Source: Owenia fusiformis (lineage: Eukaryota > Annelida > Polychaeta > Sabellida > Oweniidae). Taken from it: DNA of 64,000 nucleotides. Shown piece after piece: positions 51,901 through 60,240 of this stretch. The notes beneath the pieces are model-generated. The model was not told the DNA's origin. It saw nothing but the letters and a program-made list of their open reading frames with translations, and did not search any database. Position numbers and translations under genes: made by a program. Where the stretch lies: the NCBI GenBank assembly GCA_903813345.2, contig CAIIXF020000010.1, forward strand, positions 9,664,349 through 9,728,348. The letters are read 5' to 3'. Positions within the stretch are counted from its first letter, which is position 1. Each line of letters begins with the position of its first letter.

Positions 51901-54900
51901 AAAATAGTAGCGCAATTTATTCTATAGCGACGCAGTGTGCCTTTAACCTTTCCCAGACCTATATATTTTGAAATTATCCTTTTAATACTGAGTCCCCAGC
52001 ATTCATAAAAAATGGTGTTCAAGGTACACTATCTATACAAATTATTTTTGCATCTTGGAAGCCAGGCAGTATCTGTGTGATTTTATAAAAATTCGGAAAT
52101 GTTCTTCAGATATGAGCCCCCTCTAAATATTGGGTGCGGAGCAGCTCCATAAACGTAGCTCCGCACCCAATATTTAGAGGGGGCTCATATCTGAAGAACA
52201 TTTCCGAATTTTTATAAAATCACACAGATACTGCCTGGCTTCCAAGATGCCAAAATAATTTGCATGGGTAGTGTATCTTGAACACCATTTTTTATGAATG
52301 CTGGGGACGCAGTATTAAAAGGGTAGACTCAAAATATATAGGTCTGGGAAATGTTTAAGGCATACTGCGTCGCTATTAAATGAATTGCACTACTATTTTC
52401 ACAATTTTATTGGTATTTGGTGTCAAATACACATATCTTGGTATATTTGAAGTCCCAAAACGGCTTAGTTTCAGAAATATCCCAAATTTAGATTCAAAAA
52501 TGACCGTTAGCTCCGCACCCTCCGCTCATTTGCTCCGCACCCAATATTTCCCACAGGCTCTGTCTGCATAGGGTGATTCAGGTTCAGAGGAAATGCAAAC
52601 TGTTTCTGAGATGCCTGCTGATGGTGCAAAGAATGACCCCTTTTTGACTCCTATGTTACCAACCATCTATCAACATATCCCTTTCATACTGCAGCATTGC
52701 ATCACAGATGTTAAAACAAAAAATGATCTTTCAGTGTTTTTGCTGTTAAAATGCAAATAATCACAAATCTGTAGTGTTTTTTCTGTACTTTATTTGCAGC
52801 TTAAGAGGACTATAAGGCCACCTGTGTTTCCACCCAAGAAGTTCCAGAATTGGAATCCAAAGGTACTTGAGAAGAGAAAGCAGGGCTTAGAGGAATACCT
52901 ACAGGTACATGTATGGATGGTAGACAGGGGTATAGCTCATTAGACTTCATGTCCTCAGTTTTAGTTATAAAAATGTCAGAGATACCGTGCTAGTAGTATT
53001 TTTGTAAAAATTTGGCGAGATACTTTGCTAAAGCCATGGTATCACTCATGGTAATATTATATACATGTAGTATAATATCACATGTTGCAGCTTATATTCA
53101 TAGTAAATGCAGTGTTTCAAATTATGTAGATAAATATGTATTGTGAGATATTCTTGTCAGCAATACTAGTATTTGACTACATTTTGATCAGACTAAAAAT
53201 AAATCCAGTGTGTGAACTTTTGCGAGGCAGAAGATGCATATATTCCGCAATGTTGTGTTTTCTATTACTGTATCTTTAATAATTGATTTTTGTGTTAGGC
53301 TTAAATATTTAATTTTGTCACCACCAAAACCTTTTTGTGGTCGTGTTGGCTGTTGGTGTTTGGCATCTGTAACAAATGGCATGTGGTGACATTTTGCATG
53401 TTAATGCCTTGTTATGGTTTGAGTTAAATTATTTATATATTTTCAGGGTATTGTCCAACAAGGCATGATTCCTAAATCTCTATGTCATTTCCTGGATCTG
53501 AATGCCACATTGGGAATGGGAAGTGAAGAGTAAGTATAACAAACTATTTTATTTACATTCATCAAATGCCAAATCCAAGGGCAGTTTCAATTTTAATTGG
53601 TTTCATCTTTTGCATCATTTTTAAAACTGTAAAATTATCTAAATAAGTCAGAGAGAAGTGTGGCACACTGATGGAAATTCAGTTATTTGTCATAGATGGT
53701 TGAAATCTCATCACTTTTATTTTTATTATATAACTCCTATGCATTGTCTATCATTCTGCATGCTACATACATGTACATGTCAATGCTTTGAACTTTTTAG
53801 CATCTATGTATAAAAACTTTGAAATTGTTTAAAGAGTTACTGATCTCAATCACAGAAACTTGAATCACTATGATATGCTAAGATGCAGAGTCTGTATAGC
53901 CTATATTAGACTCGGATATTGAGTCCATATAAGCCAGCATATCAAAACTATACCGTATAAGGTGCTCCGAGTTCCTGTGATCTCTATCTCAATTAATGTA
54001 ATACAAGTGCCAAAATGTTCTGTTTTCTGTACTTTTCAATAATAATTGTAGAATTAGGTCACCCTCATCTAAGAAACTGCAAAGGTATACCACTACACCT
54101 GTTCGTTTGTAAAGTATTAGGATTTAGGAGTCAATGAGTGAATGTTCAGTTGTTCAGTTTTCCCATGTTTTGGACCAATGTACATGTTATTGTTTTCTCA
54201 TCCTATGAAGAAGGAGTATGTAACGGAAAATGTGCTGGAATTCAGTAAAATAAAAAAGCTTAATATTCAAGAAAAATGTTCTATGTTAAATATTGGATTC
54301 TCACTTGATGGGACAAAAGAGAACCCAGTGTTTTGCTGGGTGGGTGAGGGTAAAATTGTATATGTCCTAAACCTTGGGGAGAATAGCTTTCTCAACATTA
54401 TATTTGTTTTCCCAATCTAGGCACTTCTTGTCACATGTTTCTACTACATAGGGTGAGGTTAGACAGTTCAGTGTTATGTTAGTAGTAGTTAACTGTTTAC
54501 CATCCCAATTCACAGAACATCCATGTACTAAAGCTAGTACCGTTAGGAACTGGCTAGAACAGTGATGCCTGGCCAAAAATATAGTTAATCAAGTTTTGAG
54601 ACATCATCATGTTTTGGCCTGATCTTTTACTCGTATCTTGCACATGGTTAACTTGTCTTGTTGTGAAGATTATTTTAGTTTTCCTAGACTACAGGTTGTC
54701 CTTGAGGTATAGAGCAGATTTCGGAAAATTTACTTCCTATTTAAATGTAATTAACTTGGTTTACCAAGAAACCTGTCACAAAATAGCTCATGACTTCTTG
54801 GATAACCTTTGCTGTTGTTCTTACGTTACTTCCATATTAATTGATTTATTTACTCAAATTATTACTACTTCGCGAAATAATTTATATTGTTGTTTTACTT

Positions 54901-55538
54901 TATATTCTGGAGCTGGTTAAATAACAAGTATTTAGTAATAATGTCTGAATAATATGTTTGAATCCTCCTTTTCTCTCATTAATGGCCAAGTTCGAATAAG
55001 ATCAAGGCCATTGTCCACAAGGTTCTGTTATAGAAACATAACTGTTTATATTGTCAAAATGTCATTGAAATGTGTCATGGGGAGATTAATCTGATCGCAA
55101 ACATCTACTTTCAATATTTCTTTCTTTTCTGAACTTTTCTCCAGCTTACCTCTTTCATATGCCTAGGGAAAGGTAGTAGTAAACTTTGTATGAAAACAAT
55201 TTTCTAAAGGAAGCTTACTTACTACTTCTCCATGGCTTACAACCTCTATATTACTTGTTTAAATGAAATATCAAAATTGTGATTATATCCAAGGTTAGTT
55301 TTTATTCCAAATGTAGGCTATGATATTTTTTCCATTTTTTAAATTAGAAGGATATTAATTTTAAAATTGCAATTTTAGATCTCTTGACCAGCTTGATTAC
55401 AAGGAGCCTTCACACCAACCCCTTCTGGCATTTACTGAAGACCCCTTTATACATGCAAAAACTGATGGAATCCTACCTGATATTGTGGTAGATGGTGTCA
55501 ACATGGGACTTTATGGATCAGTAGAAGATATGAGATGA
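48916..55538 (+). CDS. SNX24: Sorting nexin 24-like PX-domain protein
   Basis: Five exons, 48916-48981, 51385-51468, 52800-52904, 53447-53529 and 55379-55538, all with GT-AG borders and matching phases (0, 0, 0, 2). They encode 165 aa, close to the roughly 169 aa of vertebrate SNX24. The PX domain covers nearly the whole protein: IPRFRRVEE, VYVNGRQHSVEKRYSEFEDLHK, the proline-rich PPVFPPKKFQNWNPKVLEKR, and RKQGLEEYLQ. The R-Y-S-E-F block and the basic KK/R positions are those that bind phosphatidylinositol 3-phosphate in PX domains. The C-terminal SHQPLLAFTEDPF followed by VVDGVNMGLYG matches the SNX22/24 tail. Expected role: endosomal membrane binding. Confidence 0.92.
49219..49325 (-). repeat. 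LINE 3' UTR and (TTATC)n tail
   Basis: After the RT ORF stop the minus strand reads about 85 nt of UTR and ends with GCTTATCTTATCTTATTATC, a short tandem tail as in CR1-like LINEs that lack poly(A). Confidence 0.75.
49326..51050 (-). CDS. CR1/Jockey-type LINE reverse transcriptase, 5' truncated
   Basis: An uninterrupted 574-codon frame, opposite to SNX24 and inside its intron 1. Motifs: SSPGPDGIKG (72-81), NYRPISLTS (131-139), LDFAKAFDSVSH (202-213), SGIPQGTVLGPILF (258-271) and the catalytic FADD (290-293). A C-terminal PILEYGNSVWSPQYKK..IENIQRRATRLLP block is typical of CR1/Jockey LINEs. The apurinic-like endonuclease domain that should precede RT is absent, so the element is 5' truncated. 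The first 35 residues are not RT-like; an acceptor-like TTTTTTTTTTCCACAG|ATGAA lies within them at about 50954. Confidence 0.92.
   Translation of the reverse strand: MICVYLQKDNTVFCWCCHLYTGPEPMVLFFFSTDEMTDSPVLDFMYIGSYIQNWEISEADVDLRLNNLKLTSSPGPDGIKGRILKELHDVVKRPLYIIFSKSLKEGNIPRDWKQANITPIYKKGAKNEPTNYRPISLTSIVCKMLEGIVRVNLLNHLKANKIISSTQHGFLPQRSCITNLLQVLEAWTRVLDAGGTTDCIYLDFAKAFDSVSHARLLTKLGQLGIKGVAHKWIENFLTDRSQRVSLNGKESSWTTVTSGIPQGTVLGPILFIIYVNDMPNVVSNSKIALFADDTKLYREVRNKNDTDELQNDLNTIQAWASKWKLQFNPNKCTVLRVGNMKPEPTYNMTDTQSGKNVILKNSCVERDLGVNIDSNLKFSEHVTITANKANKVLGVIKRSYKYIDEDSLKLLFNGLVRPILEYGNSVWSPQYKKDIEAIENIQRRATRLLPNLRQLTYPERLATLDMTTLAFRRLRGDMIELYKILNNFYDISPKTIFPQLNHITRQPTRGHTMYLKRQHCRLNTRQHFFSNRVISPWNKLPEYVIQARSVDQFKNKLDDHWYNHPLKLDWEHKP
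51113..51381 (-). CDS. Open frame of unknown origin upstream of the LINE RT
   Basis: A minus-strand frame open from a TAG at about 51382 to a possible donor CAAAAAG|GTACAT at 51112. Composition is protein-like (KYFDLPRTREHQVNSLK, FAGCFNPDAMISKLQL, DWDLNGGNSGNDLYVCEK). No family was recognised. The donor is phase 1, as is the acceptor inside the RT ORF at about 50954. It ends 3 nt from SNX24 exon 2, on the other strand. It could be a captured exon, an unfamiliar part of the LINE, or chance. Confidence 0.35.
51385..51468 (+). CDS. SNX24: SNX24-like, exon 2
   Basis: Acceptor GTTGTTCTAG|GTATAC, donor AAACAT|GTAAGT, 28 codons, containing VEKRYSEFEDLHKH, the core PX motif. Confidence 0.93.
51725..52575. 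mobile_element. 851-bp near-perfect palindromic (fold-back) element
   Basis: Two arms of about 420 bp (51725-52144 and 52156-52575) are inverse complements with few mismatches, around a loop of about 11 bp. The ends are CACCCTATGCAGACAGAGCC and its inverse. ATTCA flanks both sides as a 5-bp target duplication. The words TTGGGTGCGGAGC and GGTGCGGAGCTAACG recur in each arm. The ORFs at 51729-52022 (-) and 52380-52571 (+) are the two arms read inward and are not separate genes. It lies in SNX24 intron 2. Confidence 0.9.
52800..52904 (+). CDS. SNX24: SNX24-like, exon 3
   Basis: Acceptor TATTTGCAG|CTTAAG, donor CTACAG|GTACAT, 35 codons with the PPVFPPKK loop and RKQGLEEYLQ helix. Confidence 0.93.
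53313..53413 (-). mobile_element. MITE, ATGTCACCAC family, copy 6 (reverse)
   Basis: Reads on the minus strand AACAAGGCATTAACATGCAA, ATGTCACCACATGCCATTTG, then TTACAGATGCCAAACACC and ends in a shortened hairpin (TTTGGTGGTGACAAAA). It lies in SNX24 intron 3, 34 bp from exon 4. Confidence 0.8.
53447..53529 (+). CDS. SNX24: SNX24-like, exon 4
   Basis: Acceptor TTTTCAG|GGTATT, donor GAAGA|GTAAGT, 83 nt, with MIPKSLCHFLDLN, the last PX helix. Confidence 0.92.
53530..55378. other. SNX24-like intron 4
   Basis: 1.85 kb, AT-rich. Short open frames near 54142-54420 and 54609-54920 lack splice context and recognisable motifs. Confidence 0.6.
55379..55538 (+). CDS. SNX24: SNX24-like, terminal exon
   Basis: Acceptor GCAATTTTAG|ATCTCT, stop TGA at 55536. 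It encodes SHQPLLAFTEDPF and DGVNMGLYGSVEDMR. The last 12 codons lie in the first unit of the minisatellite that forms the downstream sequence. Confidence 0.9.
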
Positions 55539-56125
55539 CATGGGGCTCAATGTATTAGTAAAGGATATGAAGTGACATGAGACTTTTTGGGTGAATAGAA
55601 GACATGAGGTGACATATGAGTTGTGTATCTGAAAAGGAAGGCCTTGATTATCTATATCACTCTATAACTGTGATCAGTGGAGAATATGAGGTGACATTGG
55701 TGTTAATGGATTAGTAAAGGATATGAAGTGACATGAGACTTAATGGATGCATAGAAGACATGAGGTGACATAGGAGTTGCGTATTTGAAAAGGAAGGCCT
55801 TGATTATCTATATCACTCTATAACTGTGATCAGTGGAGAATATGAGGTGACATTGGTGTTTATGGATCAGTAAAGGATATGAAGTGACATGAGACTATAG
55901 ATCAATAGTGACATTGGAGTTGCGTATTTGAAAAGGAAGCCCTTGATAATCTTATGTCACTCTATGACTCTGATCAGTAAAGGATATGAGGTGACATTTG
56001 GCTAAATGGGCCAGTAAAGGATATGAGGTGACATTTGGCTAAATGGGCCAGTAAAGGATATGAGGTGACATTTGGCTTAATGAGCCAGTAAAGGATATTC
56101 AAGTGACATAAGACTTCATAGAGGA
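55500..56125 (+). repeat. About 37-bp minisatellite arising at the SNX24 stop
   Basis: Units of the type GATATGAGGTGACATTTGGC and TAAATGGGCCAGTAAAG. The first recognisable unit is the end of the coding sequence (ACATGGGACTTTATGGATCA, then GTAGAAGATATGAGATGAC). A longer period of about 160 bp, marked by AAAAGGAAGGCCTTGATTAT, is repeated three times (55633, 55789, 55931). Confidence 0.9.
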
Positions 56126-56591
56126 TATGAGTATATATCAGTTACCAACATGTTCAACCATAGAATTGAAGAAATAGACAAGATGAAGTAATATTCAACA
56201 TACAGCCAAAGTGATATCATGTTTGATATCTACATGTAAAATTACATATAGAAATGTGGTTTCTTTGAAAATTCTAAGTCAGGTTGAAATATATTAGACC
56301 CAATGATATAGAATCATAAAAAGTGATATATCTTTTTTGTATAGGACATATCTGACCTGAATTAGCCACCTGGAGGTGAAACTGGTAACTAACTACTGGC
56401 ATCTGATCTATTTGTATCTAGAAAGAGAAATGATACTCTGTATTGTCCTTCTATTTCTAGGGTCTATGACTTACATCTAGTATCCATCTAGTCCCACTCC
56501 TTCTATTTAAGTATTCTCAATATATATTTGAAATTGACACATTTCAAAATGTTGGAGAACAAAAATTGAATCTACATAAAAGTCATAAGTA

Positions 56592-57175
56592 CAGGGTGGT
56601 CAAAAAATGGAAACCCTGCATTTTCCTCATATCTTCGTCATTTTGGGTAATTATTCCCTGAAATTTGACACACATGTACAACATTCAATTTCCTACAGAC
56701 TAACCATATTTCATCACCATCAGATTGATAGTCACAATGGTACAGCACTTTGAACAAGATGCCCAAGTGTGGCCACCATCGCGCTATTGGCAAATCTGAA
56801 CAGGTTGTCAATGGTCTGACTACATTTTTCAGCAGGTATGGCCTGAATGACATGGATGATCTGCTTTTTGAGGTCTGCAGTTGTCCTGGGGTTATTCTCG
56901 TATACTCTTTTTTGGTGTATCACCATAGGTTGACATTAGGTAGGGACATTTTGGATGATAGGTGCAGGTTTGCCGAAAGTGCAATATTGGCCAATGGAGC
57001 ATGTTGTTTAAAGTGCTTTAACATTGTGACTATCAATTTGATGGTCATGAAATATGGTAGGCCGGTAGGAAATTGAATGATGTACAAATGTGCTAAATAT
57101 CAGGGAGTAATTTTCTAAAATGACAAAGATATGAGGAAAATGGCGACAGGGTTTCCATTTTTTTTGACCACCCTG
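56592..57175 (-). mobile_element. Mariner-like element with transposase remnant
   Basis: TIRs CAGGGTGGTCAAAAAATGG and CCATTTTTTTTGACCACCCTG, flanked by TA on each side, 584 bp. The inner parts are also inverted (TTGACACACATGTACAACAT against ATGTACAAATGTGC). The minus strand holds a piece of transposase, described separately, so the element is an internally deleted relative of a mariner-type transposon. Confidence 0.85.
56732..56926 (-). pseudogene. Mariner-type transposase C-terminal remnant
   Basis: About 64 codons starting MVIHQKRVYENNPRTTADLK and including IIHVIQAIPAEKCSQTIDNL. This is the pattern of the C-terminal end of mariner/IS630 transposases (VY-x-NPRT-x-x-L-K, then a helix, then a basic tail). 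The catalytic DDE/D core is absent, so it cannot be active. Confidence 0.65.
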
Positions 57176-58034
57176 TATGAGCCACATCCATTGTGGTGTG
57201 GACAACTCATATGGTAATTTGTTTTATTCTCAAAACTCAAGCCTAACCTAGGATGGAGAAACGAAATGTTCTTTCTTCATTCAACAAAACCAATAGTTTC
57301 CACGTTGTTTATTACCGAACTATAATATTATCATATTGAGATTGTACAGGGTCAGCCAAAAAAGGTAACCCAATCAAATCTTAATGACTCAGTTATCCAG
57401 TTTGACACAACTGAACCTTGTCCAATTTTCTTTCAATCACCCAAGTTTCATTGCTCTATTCAATTCCAAATGGTTACGATTTTACGATGGTTACTTGTTT
57501 CAAGTCCCTGCTGCTTTTAGGGTTGTTAATGTAAATATTATCTTGGATATAGACAGCCCAAAGATAAAATTGTAGAGTGCATTGTTCCAAATCATATTTG
57601 GATTAAAATGTTAAAATGAATTTTTTCAAAATGAAATGTTTAACTTTTCTATTGAAAGTGTGAGCTGTAAATATTTTATGAATATTTGTAATAAAATTAT
57701 CTCAACTACAGAGATATATCTTGTGATTATTTTTAGATGCAACTTCAAGTTAAACCATATTTGTGTTTGAACTTTGAGTAGGACTGATTATAAGACTGCT
57801 GTATTATTGAAACTTCTGGTGTTCCCTTTGCAAATCCTCGGGTATCCATCCATGTAAGATACAGTGGATCTCTGGAAGTGGAACACCTCCATTGTGAATC
57901 ATTATTTGAGATTAAAGAGGTGTTTCACTGTATTTCACAGTATTGAAAATATGGTTAAGTGTAGCGAGTTTCATTTCAATATTGCCTAAAATGTGAAAAG
58001 TTCTATGATAATGTCAAAATATCAGGCCTCTTAG
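57176..58034. other. Intergenic sequence between SNX24-like and SDHC
   Basis: A TACAGGGTCAGCCAAAAAAG word at 57346 looks like one end of another mariner-type element, but no matching right end was found. Otherwise nothing recognised. Confidence 0.5.
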
Positions 58035-58445
58035 ACTTCCACGAATGCGATCATCAGTTCTGACTTCACAGACTACGTTCCTTTTGCACTAACAACTCAC
58101 ATCATGAACGTGAAGTGAAATCTTAAGTCGCGTACCACCATTTCCTTGCTCCTGAACATATTTCTCTACTCACGCACAGAGATCCATGCTCGCGAACAAT
58201 TTGTACAAAGTGCATCCAGGTATTTGGGATTTTTTAGTTATGCGTAATAGTGCGAATAACATTACAGACTTTTTTAAGATCAGGCATGCAGTTCGCGGGC
58301 ATGGATCTCTGTGCATGAGTGGAGAAATATGTTAGGGAGGGAGGAAATGGCGATGTGTGACTAAGGATTTCACATTCGTGATGTGAGAATCGTGGATAGA
58401 GTGCAAGGAACGTAGTTCAAGAGGTCAGAACTGATGATCGCGTTT
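58035..58445. mobile_element. Imperfect fold-back element, about 410 bp
   Basis: GATCATCAGTTCTGACTTCA near 58049 is inverse to AGGTCAGAACTGATGATC near 58420. GACTACGTTCCTTTTGCACT is inverse to AGTGCAAGGAACGTAGTTC, and CACAGAGATCCATGCTCGCG to CGCGGGCATGGATCTCTGTG. There are arms of about 170 bp with mismatches and no ORF. Confidence 0.75.
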
Positions 58446-59390
58446 GTGGTGGTGGTGGTCTTGAAAAAATACCTTTTTTGACCTTGAAAAGGTCATTGAA
58501 GGTCAAATCTTAATTCTATAGTCAGATTTGAACTTCTTAAAACTTGTAGATGATTTTGAAAAAAAATTGGGAGTGAGATTTGAACTTCTGAAAACTTGTA
58601 GATGATTTTGAAAAAAATTGAAGTCAGTCGAAACAGTATTTGTCAAGTTATTGGAAGTTGTAAGAAATTGTTACAGACGCCGATCGCCGATCGCCAACCG
58701 CTGCCCACCATCCGCCGATCGCCATCACAAAAAATGGAGACCATAACAAAATGTCACCACTTTTTGGTGGTGACATAAAAATGTGTAATGCCAGTCATAA
58801 AATGGAAACTATGACAACACATGCATACAAGCACTTCGTAGTTACATAGCAACATTAACAAGGCATTAACATGACAAAATCAAAATGTCACCACCTAGTT
58901 GCTCACAATATTGTTGAGAACTTGAATTTGAACTTCTGCGAACTTGTAGATGATTTTGAAAACAAATTGGTCAATTTGAAAGCAAGTTTTTGACCTTAAA
59001 AGGCCATTGAAGGTCAAATGTTTTTTTGACCTTGAGAATATCATTGAAGGTCAAATCTATAGTCAGATTTGAACTTTCGAGGAATTCTAGGTGATTTTGA
59101 AAAGAAATTGGTCAAATTGAAGCAAGTTGCAAAAATACCTTTTTGACCTTGAGCAGGTCAAATCTCAAATCTAAAGTCAGATTTGAACTTCTGATAACTT
59201 GTAGATTTTGAAAAAAAAATTTGTCAATTTGAAGCAAGTTGTAGAAAGACCTTTTTGACCTTGAAAAGGTAACTGAAGGTCAAATCTTGAACATTAAATC
59301 ATATTTGAACTTCTGAAAACTTGTAGATGATTTTGAAAAAAACTAAAGTCAGTCTAAACAGTATTTGTTAAGTTATTGAAGTTTTAAGAA
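58446..59390 (+). repeat. About 115-bp tandem/complex repeats enclosing MITE copies
   Basis: Units share CAGATTTGAACTTCTGAAAA, CTTGTAGATGATTTTGAAAA and TTTTTGACCTTGAAAAGGTC followed by ATTGAAGGTCAAATC. At least five units in whole or part, in the order broken by the MITE pieces at 58665-58890. Confidence 0.8.
58665..58890 (+). mobile_element. MITE, ATGTCACCAC family, copies 7 and 8 (pieces)
   Basis: 58665-58780 has TTGTTACAGACGCC, a GATCGCCGATCGCC-rich middle and the end AAAATGTCACCACTTTTTGG with TGGTGACAT, lacking the left end. 58858-58890 has only the left end, CAAGGCATTAACATGAC and ATGTCACCACCT. Confidence 0.7.
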
Positions 59391-59475
59391 TTTATTACAG
59401 ACACCAACCGCCACCCGCTGATCACCAACCACCAACTACCGCAAAAAATGGAGACCATAACACTATGTCACCATA
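59390..59475 (+). mobile_element. MITE, ATGTCACCAC family, partial copy
   Basis: TTATTACAGACACCAACCGC with a CCACC-rich middle, ending CACTATGTCACCATAAAT. Both ends are eroded. Confidence 0.6.
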
Positions 59476-59546
59476 AATGTTCATGTATATAAGCGAATGC
59501 CTTTCTATGGAAAAACACAATACACCAAGATATAACATTTAAATAC

Positions 59547-59552
59547 TTTATT
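59547..59552 (-). terminator. Candidate SDHC polyadenylation signal AATAAA
   Basis: Minus-strand AATAAA about 575 nt after the SDHC stop. It is the clearest canonical hexamer I saw in that interval, but a closer non-canonical signal is possible. Confidence 0.35.
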
Positions 59553-60126
59553 TGGCAAAAACTGTGCCTACTAGCTGGTACATGTATACTCCCTTGTAAT
59601 AAATGAGTATGTTTAAGAGTCAAGAATAGTAGGTTAAATTACACTTACAAGCTACTAAAGCCCCTTTACATGTACATGTACATATACGATGTATGTACTG
59701 TATATACTATTGTATATTGCAGCGCAAAAATCTATAAAATCATCTTGATTTGCTCAAGGAAGAAACTTGAATTGTGTCACTTCTGAAAGGAATTCTTTTC
59801 TGATAATGAAAATGTGCGAGAAGCAGACAATGACGTAATAGATACATTGCGACAGTATGTAACCAGAATTATAATAGTACACTTGAGGTACCTGAGACGA
59901 ATCTTCTGTTATTAGGTTCTGTCATCAGTAAGCTTTAACGTACACTGTATACATAATTCAGAATGATGCATAAACCAGGTCTGATCTGTCACCATGGTAA
60001 CCGTATCTTTCATAAGGTGCAACAAATAGATACAGGTACATATCTAAGAACAGACAGATTAATATGTATGTACATGTTACATATGAGTCTAGAGTCTTTA
60101 CATTAACTGTGAACTGCACTTAGTGT

Positions 60127-60240
60127 TTATTTCCATGGTAAAGAGGCAACTGTTGCGGCAATGATGAATGAAAGAGCGAACACGGTCCATCCACTTTTGT
60201 AAAGAGTCTTCAGTCCAAATCCCCATACTGCATCCCAAGC
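60127..60240 (-). CDS. SDHC: SDHC, terminal exon
   Basis: Acceptor TATTCTCCAG|GCTTGG, stop TAA at 60127. AWDAVWGFGLKTLYKSGW, then a final hydrophobic helix ending ATVASLPWK. Confidence 0.92.
   Translation of the reverse strand, partial: AWDAVWGFGLKTLYKSGWTVFALSFIIAATVASLPWK

Noticed and set aside
51729-52022. 97-codon minus-strand ORF and its 63-codon plus-strand match at 52380-52571
   Set aside because: They are the same arm sequence of the palindrome read from both sides.
57346-57600. Possible third mariner-type element starting TACAGGGTCAGCC
   Set aside because: No matching inverted right end found.
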